DNA of 64,000 bases. Origin: Vanilla planifolia (Eukaryota; Streptophyta; Magnoliopsida; Asparagales; Orchidaceae). The position numbers and the translations under genes are program-made. Below are positions 10,941-21,576 of this stretch, piece after piece (positions within the stretch are counted from its first letter, which is position 1; each line of letters starts with the position of its first letter). The stretch lies in assembly GCA_023846275.1 (NCBI GenBank), contig CM043871.1, forward strand, positions 32,456,569 to 32,520,568, written 5' to 3'. Below the pieces are notes generated by a model. That model ran no database searches. It was not told where the DNA came from and saw only the letters and a program-made list of their open reading frames with translations.

Positions 10941-13900
10941 TTGAACTAATTTTTAGCTATAGAAAGTTTATACTTTTAATCATATTAAATATACTAATTT
11001 ATCATAGCATAATTTATTTAAATATAATCATTAACTTCTTAGAAAATTCTTATTCCTACATTAATTGGATTATATTTGAAAATCATTTCTATTTGAATAG
11101 AAGTAATCCACACATCACTTTAACATATCACTCAAAAAACATATTTTATAAGTAACGATTATTTTAATAACACCACCTCTTAAACTTATAAATAAAATAT
11201 TCATAGAGGTATAAGCCCATAACATCTTGATGGTATGTGTCCTACTTTTTCTAGGCTAAAAGTTTTGTCATTTATTTCTTCACCTTTCACTTTGGTTTTA
11301 AAACTCATTTTCTTTTAATAAATAAAACATGCATAAGTACTTCAAGAGCCATTTCATGGTCACTTTACAAACAATATTTGAAAATCATAACAAAAGTTAT
11401 TTAAAATCTTTACAATAAAAATCAATTTGAAACAACACAAATATCACATTATATGTTTAAATTGTGTGTTTTACATTGTAGCTAACTATTAAAGCTAACA
11501 CAATTCCAATGCAAAGATAGATAAAACTAGTTATTGTAACAACTAATATAACTAATAATATAAATAAATCAATTTCTAGAATGGGTGCTCTTGATGTATG
11601 TCTCATTGCTCTATAGATACAATAAAAAGGTAATGCAAAACAAAGATTTTTAGTATCTGAAACCATACTCTTACAAATAGATAATGTTAGGTTTGTCATT
11701 CTCTACATGTCTATGATTTTTATGATGAGTCATCCTCCATGCATGACACAACATAAGGATGAATGAGGGGAATAGATGTCCAACCATGAGATTAAGATTT
11801 GACTTTTTTGAAAAGTATCCATGTCCTTAGTCATGGCCAAACACAAAGAAAACTAGGAACACAATTCCCTAAACAACCCAATAAAACGTATCACATGTTC
11901 GATACTTTTGCATTGAAAAAAGTTCTCTCGGTCCTATTTGGGCATGAAAGAGTAGTCATACTTGGCCTTTCTTTATTATTCATGTATCTAAAACATAATT
12001 TAGGTGACTCAATCTAAGAAATGAAAATAAAATATAGGAAATTCCATTTTTGAATGAACCTTATTTCACTCAATTATTGGTCAGATCCAATAGGATGAAT
12101 AGAAACTACAAGATGCACACACTTGACATCACAAACACAATTATCAGGGAAATTACACCAATCCATAGCCAAAATAGGTGCCTTAACAAGCAAATAAAAC
12201 CATCATTTCTAGGATAGCATTCTTTTTCAAATAATCCATCCATGTATTTTGGTAGCATATGAAGAGGGAGGTAAAATAAGAATAGCCATAGAACCCAACT
12301 ATTGTTGTACATCATGACTATGGCAAGGCTGAAGATGATGGCAAAACCTTACATGACATAGCTCATTAATTGTCATGTGGCCATCATAGAATAATACTTA
12401 GGTATTGTATTGTGGATCTTATCAAAGTCGAAAAAGAGTAGCACCCTAGGATCAAACTGCTTTGTACGATCTCAAATAGTGCCCACCCTTTTCCAACTTA
12501 ACGTAAGGTGAGTTCAATAATCTATCCATTTCCAAGTTAAAGAAAGGTTGGTGCAATAAACCACTCATGTAGGATACATGCATGAACGTAGGACATTATT
12601 TTCTTATAATCAACTGCTTTGTAACATGTTTGTAATAACTTCTACTAGCCTTCCCTTTGTAAGGCCTTGCACCCTTTGAGTGATAAATCAATGAAGTACA
12701 ACCCCCTCTTAATTAAAGGCGTGACGGTGTTGTTAATGACTCATGTTTACACTTGAAGGAGAAGAAATACATTGTTAATGGCAAAATTATAGAGGAAAAG
12801 GGCTCTTTTATTCCATTTTTTTGTTAGTTGATGAAAGAATATCTCTAAAAGTATGTGTCCCTTTTCCTCTCTCATATTTTCAAGATAATTGATTTATTTG
12901 ATATCCATTTAAACATGTTCTATATAAAATATGTAATAATATATATGATTTGTTTCAATGTACATGAATGATCTTAAAGGCAAAGAGTTTCTTAGGTCAG
13001 GTCTAAAATTATATAAGTATTATTTTGGTTGATTGTATTAGACAATCTATTTGAGTTTAAGCTAGAGAAAAATTAGTTAAGTTTTAGAGGTTAGTTTGGT
13101 CTGATGTATGGTATGATGAGAATAACAAAGTGTAGAAGTGATAAGATAATAAAGTGCTAATTTTGAGATTTGCATGGGATGTTCAAGTGATCATATAACT
13201 GTGATATATATCTTAGGATGTTTATTTACTTATCAAAATGTAAGATATGATAAGAAATCATATAAATAAAATTTAAGAAAATGACTTAGGGGGTCTAAAA
13301 AGAATTAATATGTTTTAATTATTTATTAAATATGTCATATACATGATGTATATTGATTATTACATATACATGATATTGTAAGAAATCAAATAAAGATTGA
13401 AATTAAAAAAAGAAGTCAACTCATAGATTCAAGTAGGTAAACTTGGTAAATGTAATGTGAATATGCTAATAAATTATTTGTTTTGTTCTTTATGTAATGG
13501 CATTCATTTTATGCCAACTTTGATTTCAAGCATCAAGAATACTTTAATTTTCTCTATGCAACTTTAATTTTCTCTATGCAACTATGTTCATAATATAATT
13601 AATTTTTTTTATTTATTATCATATTTTTATATTATCTGATTATCAAACATCTTATTCATATATTATTTCTTTATTTTAATATATGATAAGAATATTAACA
13701 TGAAATATAGTGTGAAATTATAGAAATTAATAGATAAGAAAAATATTTAAAATATGAATGTGTAGCATGCCCAAAATTATTTAAAAAATAAAATATAATG
13801 GTTGATAAACTTTTAACGACATTATCTTCATATGTTCATAGATTATATTATAATTTCATAAGACAGGAATGTCCATCAACAGTTACACGATACTAATAGA

Positions 13901-14084
13901 CATGATTATGATATGATTAGCCCATATACATGATATAAGGAGAGAATAGCTTATTTCTATCTACATGATACTAATATATAGGGCAATGACAACCTATTAA
14001 GGTAAGGATACCTTTATAAGGTTTTATGATACTAGTTTTCGTGTTTTTTTTATGGTTTTGTTTGTAAATCCTAGTCGAGTTAAT
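10941..14084. other. AT-rich intergenic stretch without identified gene
   Basis: The short frames at 11457-11699, 11799-12017 and 12106-12315 have no recognisable motifs and are probably chance frames. From about 13300 to 13990 words such as 'tacatgat' recur irregularly, suggesting decayed repeat DNA. There is a perfect short tandem duplication at 13541-13580. Confidence 0.35.
13541..13580. repeat. Perfect 20-bp tandem duplication
   Basis: The word actttaattttctctatgca occurs twice head to tail with no mismatch, which points to a recent local slippage or duplication. Confidence 0.9.
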
Positions 14085-15180
14085 TGGGGTTGGATATTGG
14101 CATTGGATAAGTCGAACCACCTAAAAAATCTCTTATGTCTTATCTTTATTTGTATTTTTTATAATTGCTTAATCTCATTTGTTGTAATGGTTTATAATGT
14201 GCAATCTTAATTATGTTTTTATTGAACCCAAGTTGTTATCTTTATGTGTTGATTGTACTGAAGACCATTAAAACTTAACTTTGTTTATAAATCACTAAAT
14301 TAAGTTGAAGGTTTTCAAACCTTGGACCTAAGTTCTTACTATTGTTGATTCTTGCTTCACATTTTTGAGTTATTATATTATTATTTTATTTTCTATTTAT
14401 TAAAATCAGACATCTTTTATTATAAGAGATTGTCACAAACTGTTTTTTAAGTTTTTAAGTATTACAATTCATCCTTTCTTGTAATTCTTGTGCTTCACAT
14501 TTATATCAATTCTAACAACTATAGAGTTGATATTAGTGACAAAAAATCATTTATCACCACATTTTTTGTGTTCCCCTTAAATAAAAATCATATACCAAGT
14601 TTATATGAGTTATAAGTGATATTTTGGTGCTCCATAAAATAGACATGCTCATTGAAAGAAACCAAGGCGTCCAAGTTTTAATCATTCTCCAAACCTTACA
14701 AAATGCTTAGATTTGCCAAACCATACATCCTATTTTTGTTTCATTGACAACTTGTCTTTTGCCACATAAGTTATCGATTTTCTTAGTTCTATTCATTCAT
14801 ATGATTTTCTTAAGGGGCATGTGGTCTTATTATAAGGATTATATTAACATCTACATCTTTGTGTTATTTAAAAGTTGTTAATTTTTTTTAGATTTTTATT
14901 CTACTTTTTAACATCATGATGTCCAATTAATTTGGATAACATTTAGAAACCATTTTTAAAAGACTAAATTATAATTTTAGATAACATTATTTAAAGATAT
15001 TTAAGAAGTTTTTAAAATATTTAAATAATATTACATGACATAATAATGGTTTTGTTTATTATTTTTTTTTCATCTAAAATTATTTTTTTTTCAGGATGAA
15101 GTTATTTTTTATATAAAAAATGAGTCAAAGTTATGAAATTTTTTTGATAACTATTAGTGCTTTTGATGTTGAAAAGAACT
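14085..15180 (+). repeat. About 1.1-kb direct repeat, copy 1 (copia LTR end plus relic B)
   Basis: This block matches 18575-19690 along its length with moderate divergence. The left part (about 14085-14520) looks like the 3' half of a copia LTR: a 'gtcgaaccacctaaaa' word, then an 'acaattca...tcttgtaat' word close to the LTR end. The right part is exon 2 of the peptide gene (relic B) and its 3' flank. The unit thus joins a copia LTR end to a peptide-gene fragment. Confidence 0.65.
14601..14760 (+). pseudogene. Peptide gene exon-2 relic B
   Basis: This aligns with exon 2 of copy E: 'attttggtgctccataa' and 'attgaaagaaacc' are shared, followed by the decayed cysteine-motif region (14688-14745). 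A base loss before the motif shifts the frame, the cysteine codons are damaged and the first codons hit a stop. There is no exon 1 upstream; copia LTR sequence takes its place. Non-functional. Confidence 0.65.
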
Positions 15181-15449
15181 TGCGATGTTGCCAATTTCCT
15201 TTGCTGAGGCTATTAAGCGTGCACGGAGCTTGGAAGCTCTTAGTTTATCGCAAATTTATAGAGAGGGGAATGCGCCAGCTGACTGGGTTGCACGCGCTAC
15301 CTGTTGCTTTGATTTTGTGTGGGGGTCAGGGTTGCCCCTCCCCAAGCCCTTCCTTAAACTTATGTTGTCGGACTTCATGTTTGATCCTCCGTGAGGATCA
15401 TCTGTATCATTTTTGTAAGGCTTATGCCTCCTTTTGAATAAAAAAAAAA
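15175..15449 (+). mobile_element. 5'-truncated LINE 3' end with poly(A)
   Basis: A short GC-richer island lies in AT-rich DNA. Codons from about 15206 give the end of a LINE RNase H domain: FAEAIKRARSLEALSL, then QIYREGNAPADWVA, and a tail LMLSDFMFDPP with a stop at about 15392. It ends with gaataaaaaaaaaa at 15436-15449, the usual poly(A) end. The frame is undamaged over about 60 codons, so this is younger than its surroundings. It replaced about 80 bases of the peptide-gene promoter repeat ('gccaatttc' on the left, 'agagac' on the right). No clear target-site duplication is seen. Confidence 0.72.
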
Positions 15450-15660
15450 GAGACGTTGGATTATTCAACCAACATGCATTTACTGATAAAGCAAAAATAT
15501 ATAAACAGGAAAATAATTGCAAAAGGACAATTGTTGAATATCATTATTACCAATGATTAAAGAAGCGACACCTTATTTCTATAAATAATATCTTAATGTG
15601 AAGATAATGACTGATATGCAAACTCCAAATTTGTAGTGTACTCTAACATTTGCACCATCA
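15450..15660 (+). repeat. Relic of the peptide-gene promoter block
   Basis: The sequence parallels 104-297 and 27345-27512, including 'gaagcgacacc', 'ctataaataatat' and 'atatgcaaactccaaattt'. No gene follows it, so this is an orphan upstream fragment left by duplication and the LINE insertion. Confidence 0.6.
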
Positions 15661-18574
15661 ATGGTTCGCGTTCTCCAGCATAATTTCATGTCTTGTGAGA
15701 AGATGCTAGAAATTGTTATCTTTTTTGCATCTAACACATGATCAATAGAGAAATAGCACCACAAAAGTTCTCAAATTCCTTAGCATTTTTAGTGTCATTG
15801 AAGTACTTTGTTTAAGGAATCCTCATAGATTGCCCATTCTTTTACCAAACATTTTTACTTCCAATTTCTCTGTGCATCATGGCCAACTTATAATGTAGTT
15901 AAACATGCTCGTAGCATATTCACTTGGAATCCTCCATAGAGGTTTACTATCAACCTTCAACAACTGACTACAAGTTTGCAAGATGCTCTGAAAAGATATA
16001 CAAACATTTATAATCAGATGCAACAAAGAACTTTCACTCATGAAATTCTTTCTCTAAATTCATTGATTCTACCAACCATCTAATGGAATGGGGACCTAAT
16101 ACTAGTTTCTATAGTCAAGTTTGTTACATATTCAAAAATGCAACAAATAACATTCTACATAGCAACAAGAACTCCAATCTTTAGCTCGATCTTATCAAAA
16201 CATAGTAACACACAATATAGGGAATGTTAGAGTTGGGAAAATACTTTCTTATTGTAAAATTTTGCTAAGGAAGCAATGTATGAGGTAGGAAATACATACA
16301 AATATATTAGTTATTCCCTAGAACCCTTTTTACAATGATTTATAATCTTACAAGTAATAGATAGTTGCTCAATTTAGTGCTAACTAGTAGTTCTTTGACT
16401 TTCTTAACACTGGTCAAAGAACAATGACTGCATTTTTAGAGTATCTTACATATCTACTGAAGCCATTGTAATTAACTATCAATTTCAACTAAGTCTTATT
16501 TCTATAAATGCTTGTAGTTTCTTCATTCAACATTTTATCTTATTTATAATGTATAACAAAATTCCTATTACATTATCAAGCAAGTTGATCATAAACCTAA
16601 GTTATGTAGTACTAATGTATGGTCGAGGTTTGTAAAAGTGCATTTTTGGGATTTGGCAGTTGCTATTTTAAAATTGAAGGATTTGGAGCTTGAAGAAAAT
16701 GAGCATTAAGTAACTTTGCACTTGGTGCTTTAACTTTCAAATCTTAGAATTGAAGATGCGTTTTGTGGACTGTCTAAATTATAAGGAGCTAAAGTATACA
16801 ACTTAAGAATTTGGTTGGCATGTTTATCCTTTACCTTTTAAGTTTGTGACACTTAACATCATCATTTTATCTCATACATCATATTTTATAAAAGCAAAAA
16901 TATCATTTTATTTTTTTTTATAGGTTAAAATCATGCATTATTATTTTAAAAGTAAAGTTTTAAAATGTTAAATTATGTTTATCCTACAAGGTTGTGACAC
17001 TTCATTAGCATGTTTAAAAATGTTTTTTTTTCTCAAATTTGGTTAAGGTTAGTTATGCACAATTACTTCTTTTGTGTCACAAGGATCTTATTTACTTAAG
17101 TTTTTATTCAAGTGCTATATGTCGTATTGTACTAGCTTTTCATGTTGTATATGTACGTTTCTGTAATACTTTAGTTATTTTTTGTGTTTACAGTGCATAC
17201 TAATATAATTATTATATCAAAGCAATATGTCTTAATTTGTTTTTGCTTTTATTATCATATAGTATGAGATTAATGCATCATCTTGTACGTGCTTGAATTA
17301 TTGCGCTTTGGTGTTATATGTGTACAATTTATTTATTGTATAAGTACACAATCAAAGTCTTGAGTTTTCATGAAATATTAAGACAATCTTTGCATAAGAT
17401 TAGTATAACCATTGTTAAAACTATTAGTTTATATATTTTTCAAATTGTTCATTGTCATAATATAACTACAGTAATATCATATTAGTATGTTCGATTGTTT
17501 AGAATTTTTTGAGGAAGTACTAAAATGATCAATGTATTTGACTTGTATGATTAGTATTTAAATAATTAATTTATATATATATTTTAGATTCTTTGATGCC
17601 GTATTATAATAATAATAATAATGTCAGATTAGTACATTTAGTTATAAGTTTTTGCAGACATAAGAGGATGATTAATGTATCAACCATATACGATCTCTGT
17701 TAAATATAGATTTGTTATCGTGCTAATCAATAATATATTGTAGGAGTTCATTGATCACTCAATATATGTTACACTTCGTACTAAGACAATCTACATATCA
17801 GACTTATATAATGTTCGATTTCACAATACTTATCGTTATATTAAATAATAAGGTTTATCGTATGAGTACAGTAGTTTCGACTTTGTTTTTTTTTTTTACT
17901 TTTTCTATTATTATATAATGGTTGTTCATGTATCACATCAGTATAATGTCTCTATGGGATTGCATATTTATTGTTCAACAAGAATTTAATATCAAAATGA
18001 TAATTTGTGATAAGTTATTTTAAGTTTGTTAATAGTTGAGACAAAAATAATGCCATTAATGTCTTTGACATATTATTAGGATCTGAATATCAAAAGCATG
18101 ATAGTTATTTTTAACTATTTTAAAATTCCTTTGTAACGGTCATTGGTTCTAAAATTGTTTTTGGGATTGTATTTAATATAGATAAGTGTTTAATTTCATA
18201 AACTTGAATGAATGATTAAAAATTATAAGAATCATATTTTTAAGTAAAAAGCTAAAGGTTGACAAGTAAGTTATGCATTTCGCTATTCTTTTATTTCGAT
18301 AAAAAAATTGAATTGCATTTCATTTTTTGCTCATTAATCATTTTTTATTATGATATTCTACAGTTGCATTAGACTATTTCCATAGTACTTGAAATAGATT
18401 TTGAGATTTTAGAATTGTGTAAAGATGAATTGTTAGAATCTTAAATCTTGTAATACTTTATTATTTTTGCCTACTTAATATCTCACTTATGCACCAGTTT
18501 TTGTAAGGGTTTACCTTTACCTACTTTGACAAAAGAGAATACTTTTGTTAATGAATCATTGTCTGGTCAAATGG
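15661..18574. other. AT-rich intergenic stretch without identified gene
   Basis: No coding domain is recognised. Between about 17100 and 18000 words like 'attaatgtatca' and 'tagtatgttcga' recur loosely, which looks like a very old degenerate repeat. An (AAT)n run is at about 17607-17621. Confidence 0.35.
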
Positions 18575-19690
18575 AGTTAGACATTGGCACTATGTAGGTC
18601 GAATCACCTAAAAATTTATTGTGCCCTCTCCTTATTTGTATTTTTTATTTTTTTTTTCAAAATTACTTACTATCACTTGTTGTAGTGTTTACAATATGTA
18701 ATCTTAAATCTATTTTTGTTGAATCCAACCTGTTGTTATCTTTATGTGTTGATTGTACTGAAGATTGTTAAAACCTAACTTTGTTTATAAATTGCTGAAG
18801 TAAGTTGAAGGTTTTCAAGCCTTGAGCTTAAGTTCTTAATATTGTTGATTCTTGATTCACAGTTTTTGACTATTAGATTATTATTTTTTTCTATTTACTT
18901 CAATCAAACATCAACTTTTATTAGAAGAGATTATTATAAAAATTTTTTAAGTTTTTAAATATTACAATTCACTCTTTCTTGTAATTTTTGTACTTCACAT
19001 TTATATAAATTCTAACAACTTCAAAGTTGAAATAAGTGACAAAAAATCATTTATCATTATATTTATTGTGTAACCCTTGAATAAAAATCATATACTAAGT
19101 TTATATGAGTTATAAATGATGTTTTAGTTCTCCAAAAAGAAATAGATGTGTTCATTGAAAGAAACCAAGGGGTCAAAGTTCAAATCCTTCTCCAACCCTT
19201 ACAAAATTCTTAGATTTGCCAAAACCATACATCTTGTTTTTGTTTGATTGAGAACTTGTCTTTTGCCACATAAGTCATAGATTTTTTTAATTCTATTCTT
19301 GCATATGATTTGCTTAAGGGGCATGTTTTCTTATTGTATGAATTATTTTAACATCTACATTTTTGTTTTATTTAAAAGTTGTTAATTTTTTTTAAATTTA
19401 TATTCTACAATTTAACATCAAGATGTCCATTTAATTTGGATAACATTTAGAAATCATTTTTAAGAGACTAAATTATAATTTCAAATAATATTATTTAAAG
19501 ATATTCAATAGTTTTCAAAATGTTTAAATAATATTACATGTGATAATAATGGTTTTTATTTATTGATTATTTTTGTATTTATACATTTCTTTTTTTTGCA
19601 AGACAATGTTATTTTTTTTATATAAAAAGTGAATAAAAGCTTTGAATTTTTTTGATAAACAATTATTTCTTTTGAAGATGAAAAGAACTT
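18575..19690 (+). repeat. About 1.1-kb direct repeat, copy 2 (copia LTR end plus relic C)
   Basis: This is the partner of 14085-15180, about 4.5 kb away in the same orientation. Shared words include 'tgttatctttatgtgttgat' (18734) and 'caaaaaatcatttatca' (19040). Its right end continues into about 75 bases of peptide-gene promoter sequence (19683-19765), where copy 1 has the LINE end instead. Confidence 0.65.
19101..19262 (+). pseudogene. Peptide gene exon-2 relic C
   Basis: Similar in extent to relic B and to exon 2 of copy E ('ttcattgaaagaaacc', 'cttagatttgcc'). The splice acceptor AG is lost ('gttataaatg') and the cysteine codons are destroyed by the same type of shift as in B, so B and C probably derive from one already broken copy. 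Non-functional. Confidence 0.65.
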
Positions 19691-19699
19691 ACCACATTT

Positions 19700-21296
19700 C
19701 CTATTTCTTACACATTTGAAGAAAATACACATAATTTCCATTTCATGTAGTCCAATTTCTAGTCTTTTACAAATAGGTTTTGAATAATTCAACCAACATG
19801 TTGTGAGAGATGTTGTACCCTTTGATGTGATAATCATAAAACTAAAGCAAGTGTTTACTAATACTTTTTTAAGCTTAGTGTTATTTCAATTAAATCTTAA
19901 AGAGTATTCTAGTGATATGAATTTGTTGGAGCAATGACTGTTGCAGCATTAATAGTGAATATAATTTGATGACTCAATATGTTGACTTTAAAGTCAAGGA
20001 CAATTATCTTCATGGAGTGGCTAATCTATAAAGATTTTTTTTAAAATCTTTATGGTTAGCATATTAAACATTTAAAGTCTTCATAATTATGGCACATAAG
20101 ACTATCATCCTTCATGCATATGTGAATTTAATTTAAGTTATATTTTATTTTAAGATATTTGAGTTTTTAAATATTTAAATATTTTTTATAAAAATTTTAT
20201 TATAAAAAAGAGAAAACAAAATTGCCTACACATCCCCACCGTTAAGCCTAAAGGGCTTAGCTTAAGTGGCCTAAAGGGGACACGAGCCTTAGTGACCCAC
20301 AAGCCAGGAAATTAACCAAAACTGAGATGGTTCTAGGTCGAGTATCAGTTGTGTCAGGTTACTATTATAGTCTTTGGGTGAATCAGTTCAGGGCATTACT
20401 TTCGAACCAGCTTAGGCAAAACGAGTCAAGGGAGACTCGTTATTTAATTTATGTAAATTGGGTTTGGTCAGACCCATATATACTTACTGGCATCTCAGGT
20501 CATGACTTCTCGAGAACACCAAGGGATAACCAATCCCATTATGTTGATTATAATACGTAGTAGATATATTATAAGCACAAAACACTTGAGTATTTTAGCA
20601 ATGGGGGACTAAAGAAATGCTTTGCTAAACTTGAGATTTTTGCAAGAGTTGATCACACATTTTCATGGTCAAAAATCTAGATCACACTCGTATTTATGAG
20701 CAGCCTTCTGTCTCCAGTCGTTCATTTGTAATGCTTGATCAAACAGCTGAGAGTCTCTCCGTCTATATGAACACCTCATCATCATTACCTCCATCTAGTT
20801 TTGAATCCAATGCTCTAGATCTTATCTTGCCATGATTAGATTTGAACCTTTTATCAATTAAGTCAATCTAACGACTATCGCACTCCAAACAGTAATTATA
20901 TCATTGTCTCCATCTATAATGACTAGCTTTTCAAAAAAAAATTCTAGCTATTAGAGGAGTTATTTTTTGGAGTTTCTTATTTCAACCATAAATTAAGATC
21001 ATTTATCAAACAAAAACACTATTGTATCAAGCTTAAAACTTTTCATACAAGTCTAAGTAAAGTTAAAACATTAAGTAACAAATTTTTGTAGAATTATAGG
21101 AGTTGTGAATTTCTATCAGTCTCTATTTCTTTACTTTTATTCATAATCATTTATACATTTCTAGTAATATTTACTTCATTTATTAGTAGTGTAACTCTTG
21201 TTTAAAGAATTAAAGGTGTAAAGATTTTGTAAGCAAAAAATTATAAAGTTTTGAAGTTTTTCAAATAACCTAAATTTACTCAATTTTGTTGTCTCA
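19700..21296. other. Intergenic stretch without identified gene
   Basis: Positions 20225-20560 are less AT-rich than the surroundings and contain a 77-codon frame (20327-20560) with no motif I recognise; it may be part of a mobile element. The rest is AT-rich and featureless to my reading. Confidence 0.35.
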
Positions 21297-21576
21297 TTGG
21301 AGCACTTGTGTGCACTTGGTTTACCCCTACTAGCTTCGACAAAAAGGAGTGGTTAGTGGAAGTTTGATCGGGGTTCAAGGGTTGATGTAGCATAGGTTTT
21401 GGCCAAATCTCCTAAAAGCTTTTTGTGCATTCCATTTATTGACAATATTATTTTGTTGATAAAAATAATTTTTAAGCTCAAAAAATTTTCTTCTAACTTT
21501 TGGAATAAAAAAATTTGTTAAATGCACAATTCATCCCTATTCTCTTGTTCATTTTGTCTCATAAGTTTTACAACAA
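21297..21576 (+). repeat. Copia LTR 3' end and primer-binding site relic
   Basis: This resembles the LTR ends in the two 1.1-kb repeats: 'gatgtagcataggttttggc' near 21383, 'cacaattcatccc' near 21523 and an 'acaaca' end near 21575. Directly after it, 'aatatcatagtaagggttc' (21579-21597) is a decayed form of the tRNA-Met-type primer site TGGTATCAgAGC, and gag follows. Confidence 0.55.

Noticed and set aside
15120..15522. Overlapping frames in other registers around the LINE end
   Set aside because: The RNase H frame starting at 15185 explains the coding signal; the frames on both strands around it are shadows.
20220..20560. GC-richer island considered as a tRNA or other RNA gene
   Set aside because: No cloverleaf-compatible A and B box pair was found, and the 77-codon frame has no recognisable domain.
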